DNA of 32,243 nt from Porphyromonas gulae DSM 15663 (GCF_000378065.1 NZ_KB899176.1:1-32243), one strand, 5' to 3'. Shown: positions 15,517 to 23,448, counted from the stretch's first letter. The notes: a model not told the origin generated them from the sequence alone. Program-made: numbers and translations.

Positions 15517-15942
15517 TCAGGCCTCCCCACCTTCGAAGGCAAGGGCATAGAAACGCATTTGCTTGAGCATCGAGACGAGGCCGTTCGAGCGCGTCGGGGA
15601 GAGATGATCTTGCAACCCTACTTCGCGAATGAAGTAGAGGTCGGACGAAATGATGTCCTTCGGTTTCTGATCGTTCAGTATCCGTAGCAGTAGGGCGACT
15701 ATCCCTTTGACGATGAGGGCATCGCTATCGGCGCGGTAGTGTACCTTGCCGTCTTGCAGAGAGGCTGCTATCCATACGCGACTCTGGCAACCTTCGATAA
15801 TGTTCTCCGGCACCTTGTCCGCAGCGTCCAGTTCGGGTAGGGCACTGCCCATATCGATCAGCAGTTGATAACGGTCCATCCAGTCATCGAAGGCGGAGAA
15901 CTCCTCGATGATCTGATCTTGTATTTCGTTTATACTTGGCAT
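15517..15942 (-). CDS. sufE: SufE-type Fe-S cluster assembly protein
   Basis: A 141-aa SufE. It accepts persulfide sulfur from the cysteine desulfurase SufS on the conserved Cys52 in IIEGCQSRVW. Other family marks are the N-terminal DDWMDRYQLLIDMGSALP, the middle DSDALIVKGIVALLLRI and LTSPTRSNGL-like LSPTRSNGLVSML near the end. The frame is open far upstream, but the family begins at MPSINEIQDQI, so ATG at 15942 is used; the extension would overlap the neighbouring gene. It lies 23 nt after the glutaminyl cyclase gene and 3 nt before hemG. Confidence 0.95.
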   Translation of the reverse strand: MPSINEIQDQIIEEFSAFDDWMDRYQLLIDMGSALPELDAADKVPENIIEGCQSRVWIAASLQDGKVHYRADSDALIVKGIVALLLRILNDQKPKDIISSDLYFIREVGLQDHLSPTRSNGLVSMLKQMRFYALAFEGGEA

Positions 15943-15965
15943 GGGGTAAGCTAATGAGTGAGTAG

Positions 15966-16967
15966 TCAGTGTGAAGCGGCTTTCGCCTGTTCGTCCAAAT
16001 ATCGAATGACCGTTTCGCCCACGGCATCGAGTACATTTTTGTCGATGATCTGCATATTGTCCCTCTGGGTATGCCAGTGGTCGCCGAAGCCATGTTCGTT
16101 TTTGGACGAATAATTGATAATATCGATGCAGGGAATCCCCAAATTCTTGATCACAGGTACATGGTCGTCCGTCAGAGCGCCGCCATCGGCTTGGATGAAG
16201 TAGCTGCCGTATCCCAATTCGGCTGCCGTCTGCCATACGGCAGAGATCAACCCCGGGGCATAGCTCTTGGAGAAGTACTCCCAATAGAACGTAGCTCCTT
16301 CGGCACCAACCATATCCAGCAGGATGCCGGCTTCGGCTTTGTAACCTGCTACGTGCGGATTGTGACTCCAATACTGTGATCCGAGACACCACGATTCGTC
16401 ATCGCCATAGCTGCCGTAGTCCTCTGTGTCGAAGAATACGATGTCGATGCCCATGCCCGAATCCTTCTGTTGTCCCAGATAGCGTGTTATTTCCAGCAAT
16501 ACGCCTACTCCGCTGCCGCCATCGTCCGCACCATCGAAAGTCTCTGTGTGCATAGCCGGATTGGCATCCTGATCGGAGGCCGGCCGGGTATCCCAGTGAG
16601 CCATCAGCAATATGCGTCTCGTGGCTTCGGGGTGGTATGAGGCTATGATATTGCGCATGGGCAGCATGGTGCCATCGTGCGCTTTGATTTCGGCTGTCTG
16701 CTCTTGCACCGTGGCTCCAAAGCTGCGGAGCGTAGCCACGAGCCAATCGCCGCAGGCTCGATGCGGAGCTGTGCCGGGGATGCGAGGGCCGAAGTCCACC
16801 TGACGCTGCACGAAGGTGTAAGCCGAGTCGGCCGAGAAGAGATCAGCTTGCACCGTTTCGGCCTGTTCAGCCCGATCGTCTTGGGTGTCGCTTGTATTAT
16901 TGCCGTTGCAGGCAGATAGTGTAGCGGCCAGTAAAATGGCTGCTCCTGTTGTTATCAGTCTTTTCAT
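15966..16967 (-). CDS. Glutaminyl cyclase (M28-fold, mammalian-like type II), lipoprotein
   Basis: A 333-aa zinc-dependent enzyme converting N-terminal Gln to pyroglutamate on exported proteins. The lipoprotein signal has LSAC with Cys20. It shows the M28/QC core: AHWDTRP (His124, Asp126), DGADDGGSG (Asp148/149), FFDTEDYG (Glu182 as base, Asp183), LLDMVG (Asp218) and GDHWHTQRDN (His299). The single-zinc QC pattern and the long YWEYFSKSYAPG and INYSSKNEHGFG loops favour cyclase over aminopeptidase. From memory, the P. gingivalis enzyme has been studied as a drug target. It begins the sufE-hemG operon and is divergent from the 17103 gene. Confidence 0.88.
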   Translation of the reverse strand: MKRLITTGAAILLAATLSACNGNNTSDTQDDRAEQAETVQADLFSADSAYTFVQRQVDFGPRIPGTAPHRACGDWLVATLRSFGATVQEQTAEIKAHDGTMLPMRNIIASYHPEATRRILLMAHWDTRPASDQDANPAMHTETFDGADDGGSGVGVLLEITRYLGQQKDSGMGIDIVFFDTEDYGSYGDDESWCLGSQYWSHNPHVAGYKAEAGILLDMVGAEGATFYWEYFSKSYAPGLISAVWQTAAELGYGSYFIQADGGALTDDHVPVIKNLGIPCIDIINYSSKNEHGFGDHWHTQRDNMQIIDKNVLDAVGETVIRYLDEQAKAASH

Positions 16968-17102
16968 ATCGTTCTTTCCCTGATAGTGCAGGGCAAAGGT
17001 GGGGAATTTTGACGAATTGCCGTTCGTAAATTATGAATAGGCACACAATTTTTATATCTTTATGACGCATCGTCAAACCAATCCTAAAAAAATGAAAGGT
17101 TT

Positions 17103-18077
17103 ATGAGAGCCAAGTACTTAATTCTATCCGCGGTCTTGGGTGTCGGGGCTGCAATCTCCCCCTTGTGTGCTCAGCAATCTGCCACCGAAGAGCATCGTAC
17201 GGCACCGGCTCCGAGATCGGGGCAAATCCCACTTGTTTCCGTGGGCAATAAATGGAACGTGGTTCACAAAACCGGTGCAGCCGGTATGCCCGATATTATG
17301 CATGAGAAAAGAACCTATGAATACAAGGCCGTGGAGACGGTTGTAATCGATGACAAAGCATATGTACGTATAGATGTGCTCCCGACGAATGCCGAAGATC
17401 CTGTATTACCCTCGATCTCTATGCGAGAAGAACCGGAGACGGGAAAGGTGTTCCGCGTCTTTGGAAGCAGCGGCGAGTACGAGGTGTTCGATTATAACCG
17501 ACCCGTTGGGCAAGTCTTCAAGGACTACACGTTCCAACTCATACCGGAGGTGTCATTTATCATTGCCAAAATCGAGCAGCAAGAGTTTGCAGGGAAACAA
17601 AGACGTTTCTATTACATCAACGGTTTCTATGATGGAGAAGATCCTTATGCGTCTAACATACACTACGTATGGATCGAGGGTATAGGCGACACACAGGGCT
17701 TTGACCCCTATCCTCTGGGGATGGACGGAGGTATCCCGAACGAGCTGATCTGTTTCGAGGATAGCGAAGGCAACAGCTACGTCAAGTATCCTGATCTGGG
17801 GTGCGTGATCCATCAAGTACCGGCTGCTATGCAGGAGGCTCTTCAGCAGGATAGCCCGTATCAGATTACATGCGAAGGCGACGTCGTTCGCATCCTTTGC
17901 CCGAGCGGATCGCAGTCCAATACGATACGGATCCATTCTCTGTCCGGTGCATTGCTGCGAGAAGTAGTCTCAACCGAGAGAGAAGTGACGATTCGCTTGC
18001 CACGCACGCAGCTTGCAGGGGAGGCTGTAATGGTGAGCGTGAATGACCGATTTGCACGGAAAGTCAGACCGCAATAA
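17103..18077 (+). CDS. Exported protein with T9SS-like C-terminal domain
   Basis: A 324-aa protein. A signal peptide (ILSAVLGVGAAISPLCA) is predicted to be cut before QQSAT. The central part (~30-245) is unrecognised and beta-rich. Repeated aromatic and charged segments include KTYEYKAVETVVIDDKAYVRI-like patterns and FYYINGFYDGEDPYASNIHYVW. The last ~70 residues (VVRILCPSGSQSNTIRIHSL, GALLREV, IRLPRTQLAGEAVMVSVND, RFARKV) read like a type A T9SS C-terminal domain with a terminal basic-hydrophobic KV. T9SS cargo status is therefore likely but not certain. It is divergent from the glutaminyl cyclase, and a terminator follows at 18114. Confidence 0.8.
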   Translation: MRAKYLILSAVLGVGAAISPLCAQQSATEEHRTAPAPRSGQIPLVSVGNKWNVVHKTGAAGMPDIMHEKRTYEYKAVETVVIDDKAYVRIDVLPTNAEDPVLPSISMREEPETGKVFRVFGSSGEYEVFDYNRPVGQVFKDYTFQLIPEVSFIIAKIEQQEFAGKQRRFYYINGFYDGEDPYASNIHYVWIEGIGDTQGFDPYPLGMDGGIPNELICFEDSEGNSYVKYPDLGCVIHQVPAAMQEALQQDSPYQITCEGDVVRILCPSGSQSNTIRIHSLSGALLREVVSTEREVTIRLPRTQLAGEAVMVSVNDRFARKVRPQ

Positions 18078-18113
18078 AATAAGCTGTCGGCTATATCCTT
18101 TGGGATAGAGAAG

Positions 18114-18148
18114 GGGGGCATCGGAGAGGAATCCGGTGCACCCTTTTT
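18114..18148 (+). terminator. Intrinsic terminator after the 17103 gene
   Basis: 18114-18124 and 18133-18143 form an 11-bp stem with one mismatch and one wobble around an 8-nt loop, followed by TTTTT. Confidence 0.65.
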
Positions 18149-18240
18149 CCGTTTCTTGATTCGCCTTTCGCGCTGCCGATGGTTCTATTCGGTTGGAATG
18201 GACTACTTTTGGTACAGAAACTATGGTAGAATGATTCAGT

Positions 18241-19011
18241 ATGTCCCTCCCCTTATTCTATGCTCCCGATATAGAGCAGTCCGACAGGCTGCCTGACGAC
18301 GAAGCCGGCCATATCTTGCGCGTCCTGCGTATGCAGGCAGGCGATCGTCTCCGTCTGACCGACGGGCGAGGTTCATTCTTCGATGCGGTCATAGAAACTG
18401 CCGATCGCAAGAGCTGTTATGTAAGCGTGTGCGGACAGGAGTCGTGGCAAAAACCTTGGCGAGGCAGAATTACCATAGCTATTGCCCCCACCAAACAGAG
18501 CGAGCGGATGGAGTGGATGCTGGAGAAGTTAGTAGAAATAGGGGTGGACGAAGTGGTCTTTATCGAATCCGAACATTCCGAGCGTAGGCGTATCAAAGCG
18601 GAACGCTTGGAGCGCATCGCAATTAGTGCGATGAAGCAGTCGCTCAAAGCCTCCTTTCCCGTGATTCGAGTCAATATCCCGATACAAACCGTAATAGCCG
18701 ATACTTCGAATACCGCGGTTCGCCTTATCGCTTATGTGGACGAAGCCGTTCGAGCCGAAATAGCTAAAGGCCGAGGCTATCCGTCGGATTTCTACCGCGC
18801 AGGACAGGATGTGCTGATTCTGATAGGGCCGGAAGGAGACTTCTCTCCGTCTGAAGTGGAGTCTGCCTTGCTTGCCGGATTTGCACCCGTTTCTCTTGGA
18901 GAGAGTCGCCTGCGAACGGAAACGGCCGGTCTCGTTGCTTGCCAGTGGATACATACACTGCAAGCCTGTTCCCGCCCTGCTTCCAGATTGGAGAATGATG
19001 TTATTGCATAA
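18241..19011 (+). CDS. rsmE: 16S rRNA m3U1498 methyltransferase
   Basis: A 256-aa SPOUT methyltransferase that adds a methyl group to N3 of U1498 in 16S rRNA using SAM. The N-terminal PUA-like domain contains HILRVLRMQAGDRLRLTDGRG. The C-terminal knotted domain has APTKQSERMEWMLEKLVEIGVDEVVFIESEHSE-type sequence, then LIGPEGDFSPSEV and SLGESRLRTETAGLVA, which form the SAM-binding trefoil knot. Length is typical. TraB/GumN-family and small membrane genes follow at 22 and 21 nt, so a probable three-gene operon. Confidence 0.95.
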   Translation: MSLPLFYAPDIEQSDRLPDDEAGHILRVLRMQAGDRLRLTDGRGSFFDAVIETADRKSCYVSVCGQESWQKPWRGRITIAIAPTKQSERMEWMLEKLVEIGVDEVVFIESEHSERRRIKAERLERIAISAMKQSLKASFPVIRVNIPIQTVIADTSNTAVRLIAYVDEAVRAEIAKGRGYPSDFYRAGQDVLILIGPEGDFSPSEVESALLAGFAPVSLGESRLRTETAGLVACQWIHTLQACSRPASRLENDVIA

Positions 19012-19033
19012 CCCCTAAGACATTGATACAATT

Positions 19034-19924
19034 ATGAAGAAGACAAGACAAACGATTCTCTTTTGGCTCTTTCTCCTCATCGGTTACTGTGTCTCTGCAC
19101 AGGAAGTCGGCAAACGCGATGCCATCCTGTGGGAAATTTCCGGAAACGGGCTGACCGAACCGAGCTATTTACTCGGTACCTGTCATATAGTGCCTTATAC
19201 TTATACGGATAGTATCTCCGGCTATAAGGATGCATACGCGTCTGTCCGTCAGGTAGTCATCGAGCATGACGTTCGTCCCGAATCCCTGACAGCCTTGATG
19301 CCGCGCCTGCAAGCAAACATGATGCTGCCGAGCGATACCACTTATGCCATGCTTTATTCTCCTGAAGAGCTACAGGAATTGAACCAATTCCTCAAATCCG
19401 CCGGTATGGGTTCTGTGGATCAGATACCCCTCCGCCCCTCTATCCTCTCATTCTTTATCAGTCTCGGATTAGAATCTATGCGTCTCCAAGGGCAGGAGCC
19501 GATGGATGTAGGCGTTGTCGTTCATGGACTCGCTGACGGAAAAGAGGCGGTATTTTTCGAAACGCAGGATGAGGCTTGGGATGCTATGCAATATCTCCTC
19601 TTTTCCAAAGGCCTGAAAGAGCAAGCACAAGACTTGCTTAAGACAATTCGAGATATGCAAAAGAAGCAGAATCCTTTAGTAAAACTTGTCAGTGACTATA
19701 AGGCTCAGCAGATAGAAAGCGTGTTCGAAGGTCAATATATGACACCTCAGGATATGGAGCGTTTGGTCTATAAGCGCAATGCACGATGGATGGAAAAGAT
19801 ACCGGCTCTACTGTCTGCAAAGCCCACTCTCATAGCTGTAGGAGCCGGCCACCTCATCGGCGCAAAAGGACTGGTACAGGAACTTCGCACCCGTGGCTAC
19901 AAACTCCGCCCCTTTTCACTTTGA
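19034..19924 (+). CDS. TraB/GumN family exported protein
   Basis: A 296-aa protein with a cleavable signal peptide (WLFLLIGYCVSA, then QEVGK). The family features are present: ILWEISGNG...SYLLGTCHI near the N-terminus (GTxH motif), VVIEHD with the conserved Glu, a late RNARWMEKIPALL (the ERN/R region) and TLIAVGAGHLIGAKGLVQEL with the second GxxH motif. The fold is shared with the animal Wnt protease TIKI, so a metal-dependent hydrolase is possible, but bacterial members lack a proven activity that I can name. Periplasmic or surface location is inferred. Confidence 0.88.
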   Translation: MKKTRQTILFWLFLLIGYCVSAQEVGKRDAILWEISGNGLTEPSYLLGTCHIVPYTYTDSISGYKDAYASVRQVVIEHDVRPESLTALMPRLQANMMLPSDTTYAMLYSPEELQELNQFLKSAGMGSVDQIPLRPSILSFFISLGLESMRLQGQEPMDVGVVVHGLADGKEAVFFETQDEAWDAMQYLLFSKGLKEQAQDLLKTIRDMQKKQNPLVKLVSDYKAQQIESVFEGQYMTPQDMERLVYKRNARWMEKIPALLSAKPTLIAVGAGHLIGAKGLVQELRTRGYKLRPFSL

Positions 19925-19945
19925 TAACAACAACGACATAAGAAA

Positions 19946-20131
19946 ATGAAACTCCGCAAATCACGCATTACACGCGTCATCACTTTTCTGATATTGCTCA
20001 TCTTCGTGGCCGGTATAGTCGCCTATTTCCTGTTGCCTAAGCCGGAACAACGTCAGATCGTCCTGATGGGAGGTGCATTGCTTGTGCTGAATTTGCTGCT
20101 GATGCAGTTCTTTTTCGGCAAAAACATGTAG
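19946..20131 (+). CDS. Small two-helix membrane protein
   Basis: A 61-aa protein with a basic start (MKLRKSRITR), a helix at ~11-30 (VITFLILLIFVAGIVAYFLL), a short polar turn KPEQRQ and a second helix at ~37-57 ending FFFGKNM. Both termini are predicted to be cytoplasmic. It begins 21 nt after the TraB/GumN gene and ends before a hairpin at 20182-20214. No family recognised; its place in the operon and clean membrane topology support it as real. Confidence 0.7.
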   Translation: MKLRKSRITRVITFLILLIFVAGIVAYFLLPKPEQRQIVLMGGALLVLNLLLMQFFFGKNM

Positions 20132-20181
20132 GCTTTTCCCTCCTGATCTTATCAGTCCTAAGACTAAAATACACTCAGAGA

Positions 20182-20214
20182 AAGTGCTTTCTGTTGGGGC
20201 AATAGAAAGCACTT
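20182..20214. terminator. Perfect 11-bp hairpin after the small membrane gene
   Basis: AAGTGCTTTCT (20182-20192) and AGAAAGCACTT (20204-20214) are perfectly complementary around an 11-nt loop. There is no long T-run on either side, so it is a probable but atypical terminator. Confidence 0.45.
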
Positions 20215-20233
20215 GCCTTGCTGTAAATAAAGA

Positions 20234-20271
20234 AACGCCGCCAATAATCCCGAAGGAATATTGACGGCGTT
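20234..20271 (-). terminator. Terminator of tRNA-Pro
   Basis: Arms 20234-20250 and 20255-20271 match at 15 of 17 positions around a CGAA tetraloop. On the minus strand the stem is followed by TTTCTTTATTT. It lies 1 nt after the tRNA 3' end, in the right direction. Confidence 0.75.
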
Positions 20272-20272
20272 G

Positions 20273-20345
20273 TCGGGATGAGAAGACTCGAACTTCCGAC
20301 CTCCACGTCCCGAACGTGGCGCGCTACCAACTGTGCTACATCCCG
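20273..20345 (-). tRNA. tRNA-Pro (anticodon CGG)
   Basis: On the minus strand the cloverleaf is complete. The acceptor stem CGGGATG pairs with CATCCCG and the discriminator is A. The D arm contains AGTTGGTA. The anticodon stem CCACG/CGTGG encloses TTCGGGA, so the anticodon is CGG. A 5-nt variable loop and a T arm GGAAG-TTCGAGT-CTTCT follow. Length is 73 nt without CCA, which is not encoded. The D stem GCAC/GCGC has an A12-C23 mismatch, which is odd for an otherwise canonical tRNA. Confidence 0.95.
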
Positions 20346-20355
20346 ATAGCGGACG

Positions 20356-20363
20356 CAAATATA
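20356..20363 (-). promoter_or_regulatory. -7 box of tRNA-Pro
   Basis: On the minus strand TATATTTG fits TAnnTTTG and ends 10 nt before the mature tRNA 5' end, giving a very short leader. No clear TTTG at -33. Confidence 0.5.
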
Positions 20364-20489
20364 GCAATTATTCTTATTCAGTAGCGTTTTTTCTCTCTTT
20401 TTGTCAGGGCAGTTTCATCAAAAAACGAGTACTCCGTTCGCATGACTTTTATGCGGTAATACCAATTTAGTTCGGAAGTCTTTTCAGAA

Positions 20490-20568
20490 GAGGTCATCAA
20501 ACGATTTGTATATAAAACATTTCCGATTTGTATACAGATAGTTTTCGATTTATTTATAGTTCGCAGCC
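20490..20568. repeat. 22-bp tandem repeat array, second locus, three copies
   Basis: Units start at 20503, 20525 and 20547, each 22 bp, with core GATTTGTATAYARA or GATTTATTTATA. GAGGTC lies 7 nt before the first unit, exactly as at 109-121. The sequence after the array (GGTCTCTTCACGAGG) also resembles the sequence after the first array (GGTCCTTATCGAGG). Same orientation as the first locus. Confidence 0.8.
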
Positions 20569-20631
20569 TTCGGAGGGTCTCTTCACGAGGTGATAAAACA
20601 GAGCTGTCCGTCAAATCTTGGAAAAAGGAAA

Positions 20632-20676
20632 GGGGTGTGCTACGATCGCAGTGAGCGCGATTTTTGCACACCCCTG
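20632..20676 (-). terminator. Terminator of the 20726 adhesin gene
   Basis: AGGGGTGTGC (20632-20641) and GCACACCCCT (20667-20676) form a perfect 10-bp stem with a smaller internal stem. Reading on the minus strand the stem is followed by TTTCCTTTTTCC. Confidence 0.7.
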
Positions 20677-20725
20677 TTCAGTCTAAGATCGAATCAGGAA
20701 ATATGAATTTTGAATCGGATGCGGA

Positions 20726-21763
20726 TTATTTGACGGAAATTCTTTCTGCGTAGGTCTTACCATCTATTTCGATCCTTACGACATATACATTGTTCTGAGC
20801 CGTAAAGACTACTTTATTCGTTCCCGAAGCCAATTGCCGTCCCTTCATGTCGTAGATGGTGGCTTTGCCTGAGCAAGATACCGTGATCGTGTTTTCTGTC
20901 ACCGTCAGCGTATAAGGCTTTTGCACCGCTATCATTTGAGCACTTTGGGGTACGAATTTGGTGCAGGCCTTCGGCGATACACCGCTGGTATATTTTACTT
21001 CTACGCAGTATTCATGCTGCTTGTTAGCCATATTCGCATCCGTGTATGTAGTAGTGGTAGTGGTCAGGCCTTCTGCAATCTTTGCTGCATCACGGTACAC
21101 TGTGTAGGAGAAGTCGGTTTCGTCTGAAACAGGGGCTTTCCACTGGAGTAGCACGTCAGTCCCATTGTCTGCTACGCTCGCTTGCAAATTCATGACAGGG
21201 TTGTGCTGCGCCCCGTTGCCCATGAACAAAATTTCGTCGATGTGAAGGAAGTTTTGATTGGTACACTGGTAATGTCTGAAAGCCACTCGTTGCGTGCCGG
21301 CCGGAAGATTCACCATTCGTTCGAAGAATGGCCCTTGTGCTCTTGTCCCGGTCAGCGTCTCTTCAAAGGCAACAATATAATCCTCTTGCCCTTCCAGCTG
21401 AGCCATGATAGCATAGTGCTCATTAGGATATAGGGTGTTTACAGCTACGTAATACTTCACAGAGGTCGCACCGGTCACTATGGGAGAAATCAGCCAGTTG
21501 TCCGGTTTCAAAGGCTGTCCGCCACTCCAAGAAAAGGATGCCATCATACCATTGCCATGCTGAGTGTTCTGGAAAGATGTAGGAACCCCGTGGAGCCAAC
21601 ACCATCCATCGCCATCGGCATCCTTGATAGTCCATGTGGAGGGGATTCCTTCATCGAAACCTTCAAGATAAGGAAGTGTTACGCCTTGTGCCACTGCTTT
21701 TTGTCCTGAACAGAATAAGGTGAATAAAACGGCAAATAAAAATAAGTAGTTTAATTTTTTCAT
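20726..21763 (-). CDS. HagA-like cleaved-adhesin protein with T9SS C-terminal domain
   Basis: A 345-aa surface protein. Its signal peptide MKKLNYLFLFAVLF...AVAQ closely resembles that of HagA. Residues ~27-185 form one cleaved-adhesin domain (LEGFDEGIPSTWTIKDADGD, WLISP, NEHYAIMAQL, RVAFRHYQCTNQNFLHIDEI). Residues ~190-265 are Fn3-like (VLLQWKAPVSDETDFSYTVY, CVEVKYTSGVSPKAC). The last ~75 residues are a type A T9SS C-terminal domain (ATIYDMKGRQLASG, NVYVVRIEIDGKTYAERISVK), so it should be exported by T9SS and attached to A-LPS. It carries one copy of what hagA repeats many times. ATG at 21763 is chosen because the signal peptide begins there; the open frame extends 26 codons further. Confidence 0.92.
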   Translation of the reverse strand: MKKLNYLFLFAVLFTLFCSGQKAVAQGVTLPYLEGFDEGIPSTWTIKDADGDGWCWLHGVPTSFQNTQHGNGMMASFSWSGGQPLKPDNWLISPIVTGATSVKYYVAVNTLYPNEHYAIMAQLEGQEDYIVAFEETLTGTRAQGPFFERMVNLPAGTQRVAFRHYQCTNQNFLHIDEILFMGNGAQHNPVMNLQASVADNGTDVLLQWKAPVSDETDFSYTVYRDAAKIAEGLTTTTTTYTDANMANKQHEYCVEVKYTSGVSPKACTKFVPQSAQMIAVQKPYTLTVTENTITVSCSGKATIYDMKGRQLASGTNKVVFTAQNNVYVVRIEIDGKTYAERISVK

Positions 21764-22188
21764 TCTTTGTCGAAATAGTTTAGTTGTTAGAAAAAACTGA
21801 TGCGATCTGTGACTCTTACTTAAGACGCTAAAAGTATGCAATTACACCTAATGGTCAAAATTTACAATAGTGTTGTACTTGATATTGGAGTGTATATTAC
21901 TACGGAGAATGATCACAGTTGTATTACGAAATATTCTTTTTACTATATTGCAAGCCAAGTACTTGAACGCATGGATTCCTTTGTTTGCTATGTGCTGATA
22001 CAGCTTGTGCCTATCTTTTTTGGGAAGGACGTCTGCAGTAGATACCTTTGGCATACAGCCAAGGGTGAAAAATGTTCCCGCCAGCACATTAATGTAATCG
22101 CCCATTCTGCTGCTTCCCTACTTTTTTTCCATTCTTGCCGAATGCGTTATAGTTTGCCGAGAACACAATGAAAATTAATGTAATAGTT
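21764..22188. other. Gene-free divergent interval
   Basis: This lies between the minus-strand adhesin gene and the plus-strand protease-like gene. Open frames on both strands (around 21836-22171) have no recognisable family. The sequence is AT-rich. A weak -7-like stretch (TATAGTTTG, around 22148) lies ~35 nt before the downstream gene. Nothing firmer is seen. Confidence 0.5.
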
Positions 22189-23448
22189 ATGAAAAGAATC
22201 TTATTGTCGATTTTTTCCGTATTCTTTACCATAACGGTTTTTGCGCAAGATAGAACCGAATGTGAAAGAATTGTCGGTGTTGTTTTTGATGCCGTTAGCA
22301 AACAGAACATGGAGCAAATAAGGCCATATCTGGCGGAAAACTTTAAAATTGCAGGTCAATCTTCACCCGTAGCAGAAACGGTATTGGCGCAGTTGGTTAG
22401 TAATTTGGGAAACATCGAGAGTTTCATACTGACAGAAGTAACAGGAAACGTTGACTTGACTTTTAATTACGATGTTGAATATGAGAAACACGGAAAGAAA
22501 CAGGCGTTGTTCGAGTTTGATCAAAACAATAGGATAAAAAGAATGGAACTACTAAAAATCGTGGTAAAAACAGCCAAGGTAGATCCTTCCAAAATAGAAT
22601 ACAATCTGAGTAATGTGATAGAAATTCCATTTACAAGAATGGGAAATTTGATTGTTGTCAAGGCATCTGTCAATGGAGAAGAGCAAGATTTCATATTGGA
22701 TAGTGGATCTGGATTTACCATCATTAATTCGAAATATATCGAGAAAGACACAGTCGATACAGAAAAGGAGGAAACTGTTTTAAGTACTGCTAAAGGAGTT
22801 CACGACGAGAGTTTATCAGGAACAAATATTGTCAATACGAGCATTGACTTTTATGGAATCCGTGTCAATCGGAAAGATATGCTTACGAATGACATATCAC
22901 ACTTGGAGAGCGAAGGTAGGCAGATTTACGGACTGATCGGCCATGATTTCTTGAGTAAATACGATGTACTGTATGATTATGCCAGGAATGTTGTCATACT
23001 AATCAATCCGGATTATTTCGAAACATACAGAAAAGAAAAACTATCTAAACACCTTATTGAAACTCTTCCGCTTGAATGGAGAGGCCACATCCCCATTATG
23101 CAGATCAGGATAGGAGATGATTATTATAAATTGGGTATTGATTGTGGTGCGGGAGCAAATCTCTTGGATATAACCCTTTTCGCTAAAGTGAAAGATAATT
23201 TGGAGGGAATAACGACAAAAAGTTTAGGTGGAGCTTCTAAAAACAAGAAAGATGTCACTCATGCTCAATTGAAAGAATTCTATGCCGGAACAACCTTGTT
23301 CAAAAAATCACAAACTGTTTTTAGTGATATCTCTCATTTAAACAAGGATAAAGATCTGAAAATTAATGGGCTTATTGGGTACGAGTTTCTGTCGAAACAG
23401 CTGACTTTGGTAAGCTATCAACGCAAGGAATTATTGCTAATAAAATGA
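22189..23448 (+). CDS. Two-lobed retropepsin-like aspartyl protease family protein
   Basis: A 419-aa exported protein: signal MKRILLSIFSVFFTITVFA, then QDRTE. Residues ~22-125 resemble a small alpha/beta (DUF3887/SnoaL-like) domain. Two retropepsin-type lobes follow. Lobe 1 has FILDSGSGFTIIN (Asp171) and ends GLIGHDFLSKYDVLYDY. Lobe 2 has GIDCGAGANLLD (Asp318) and ends GLIGYEFLSKQLTLVSY. Each lobe has the hydrophobic-hydrophobic-G motif of the family. DCGA in lobe 2 departs from the usual D[ST]G, so activity with both lobes is uncertain. The gene is AT-richer than its neighbours. ATG at 22189 places the signal peptide correctly; 22168 is an alternative start. Confidence 0.85.
   Translation: MKRILLSIFSVFFTITVFAQDRTECERIVGVVFDAVSKQNMEQIRPYLAENFKIAGQSSPVAETVLAQLVSNLGNIESFILTEVTGNVDLTFNYDVEYEKHGKKQALFEFDQNNRIKRMELLKIVVKTAKVDPSKIEYNLSNVIEIPFTRMGNLIVVKASVNGEEQDFILDSGSGFTIINSKYIEKDTVDTEKEETVLSTAKGVHDESLSGTNIVNTSIDFYGIRVNRKDMLTNDISHLESEGRQIYGLIGHDFLSKYDVLYDYARNVVILINPDYFETYRKEKLSKHLIETLPLEWRGHIPIMQIRIGDDYYKLGIDCGAGANLLDITLFAKVKDNLEGITTKSLGGASKNKKDVTHAQLKEFYAGTTLFKKSQTVFSDISHLNKDKDLKINGLIGYEFLSKQLTLVSYQRKELLLIK

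Larger units (their letters stand above)
20346..20725. other. Gene-free interval with second 22-bp array
   Basis: This lies between the tRNA and the minus-strand adhesin gene, whose transcript ends at the hairpin 20632-20676. It holds the tRNA -7 box and three 22-bp repeat units. No gene is supported. Confidence 0.6.

Noticed and set aside
15943-16392. N-terminal extension of the sufE frame (to 291 aa)
   Set aside because: It is the antisense-free shadow of the glutaminyl cyclase gene in another frame; SufE family length fits the start at 15942.
15966-16967. M28 aminopeptidase
   Set aside because: The residue pattern and loops fit single-zinc glutaminyl cyclases better than two-zinc aminopeptidases.
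20164-20367. Minus-strand open frame over the tRNA
   Set aside because: It overlaps the tRNA-Pro and its terminator; accidental.
21836-22171. Open frames on both strands between two divergent genes
   Set aside because: I considered a transposase remnant, but no DDE or terminal inverted repeat motif could be recognised.
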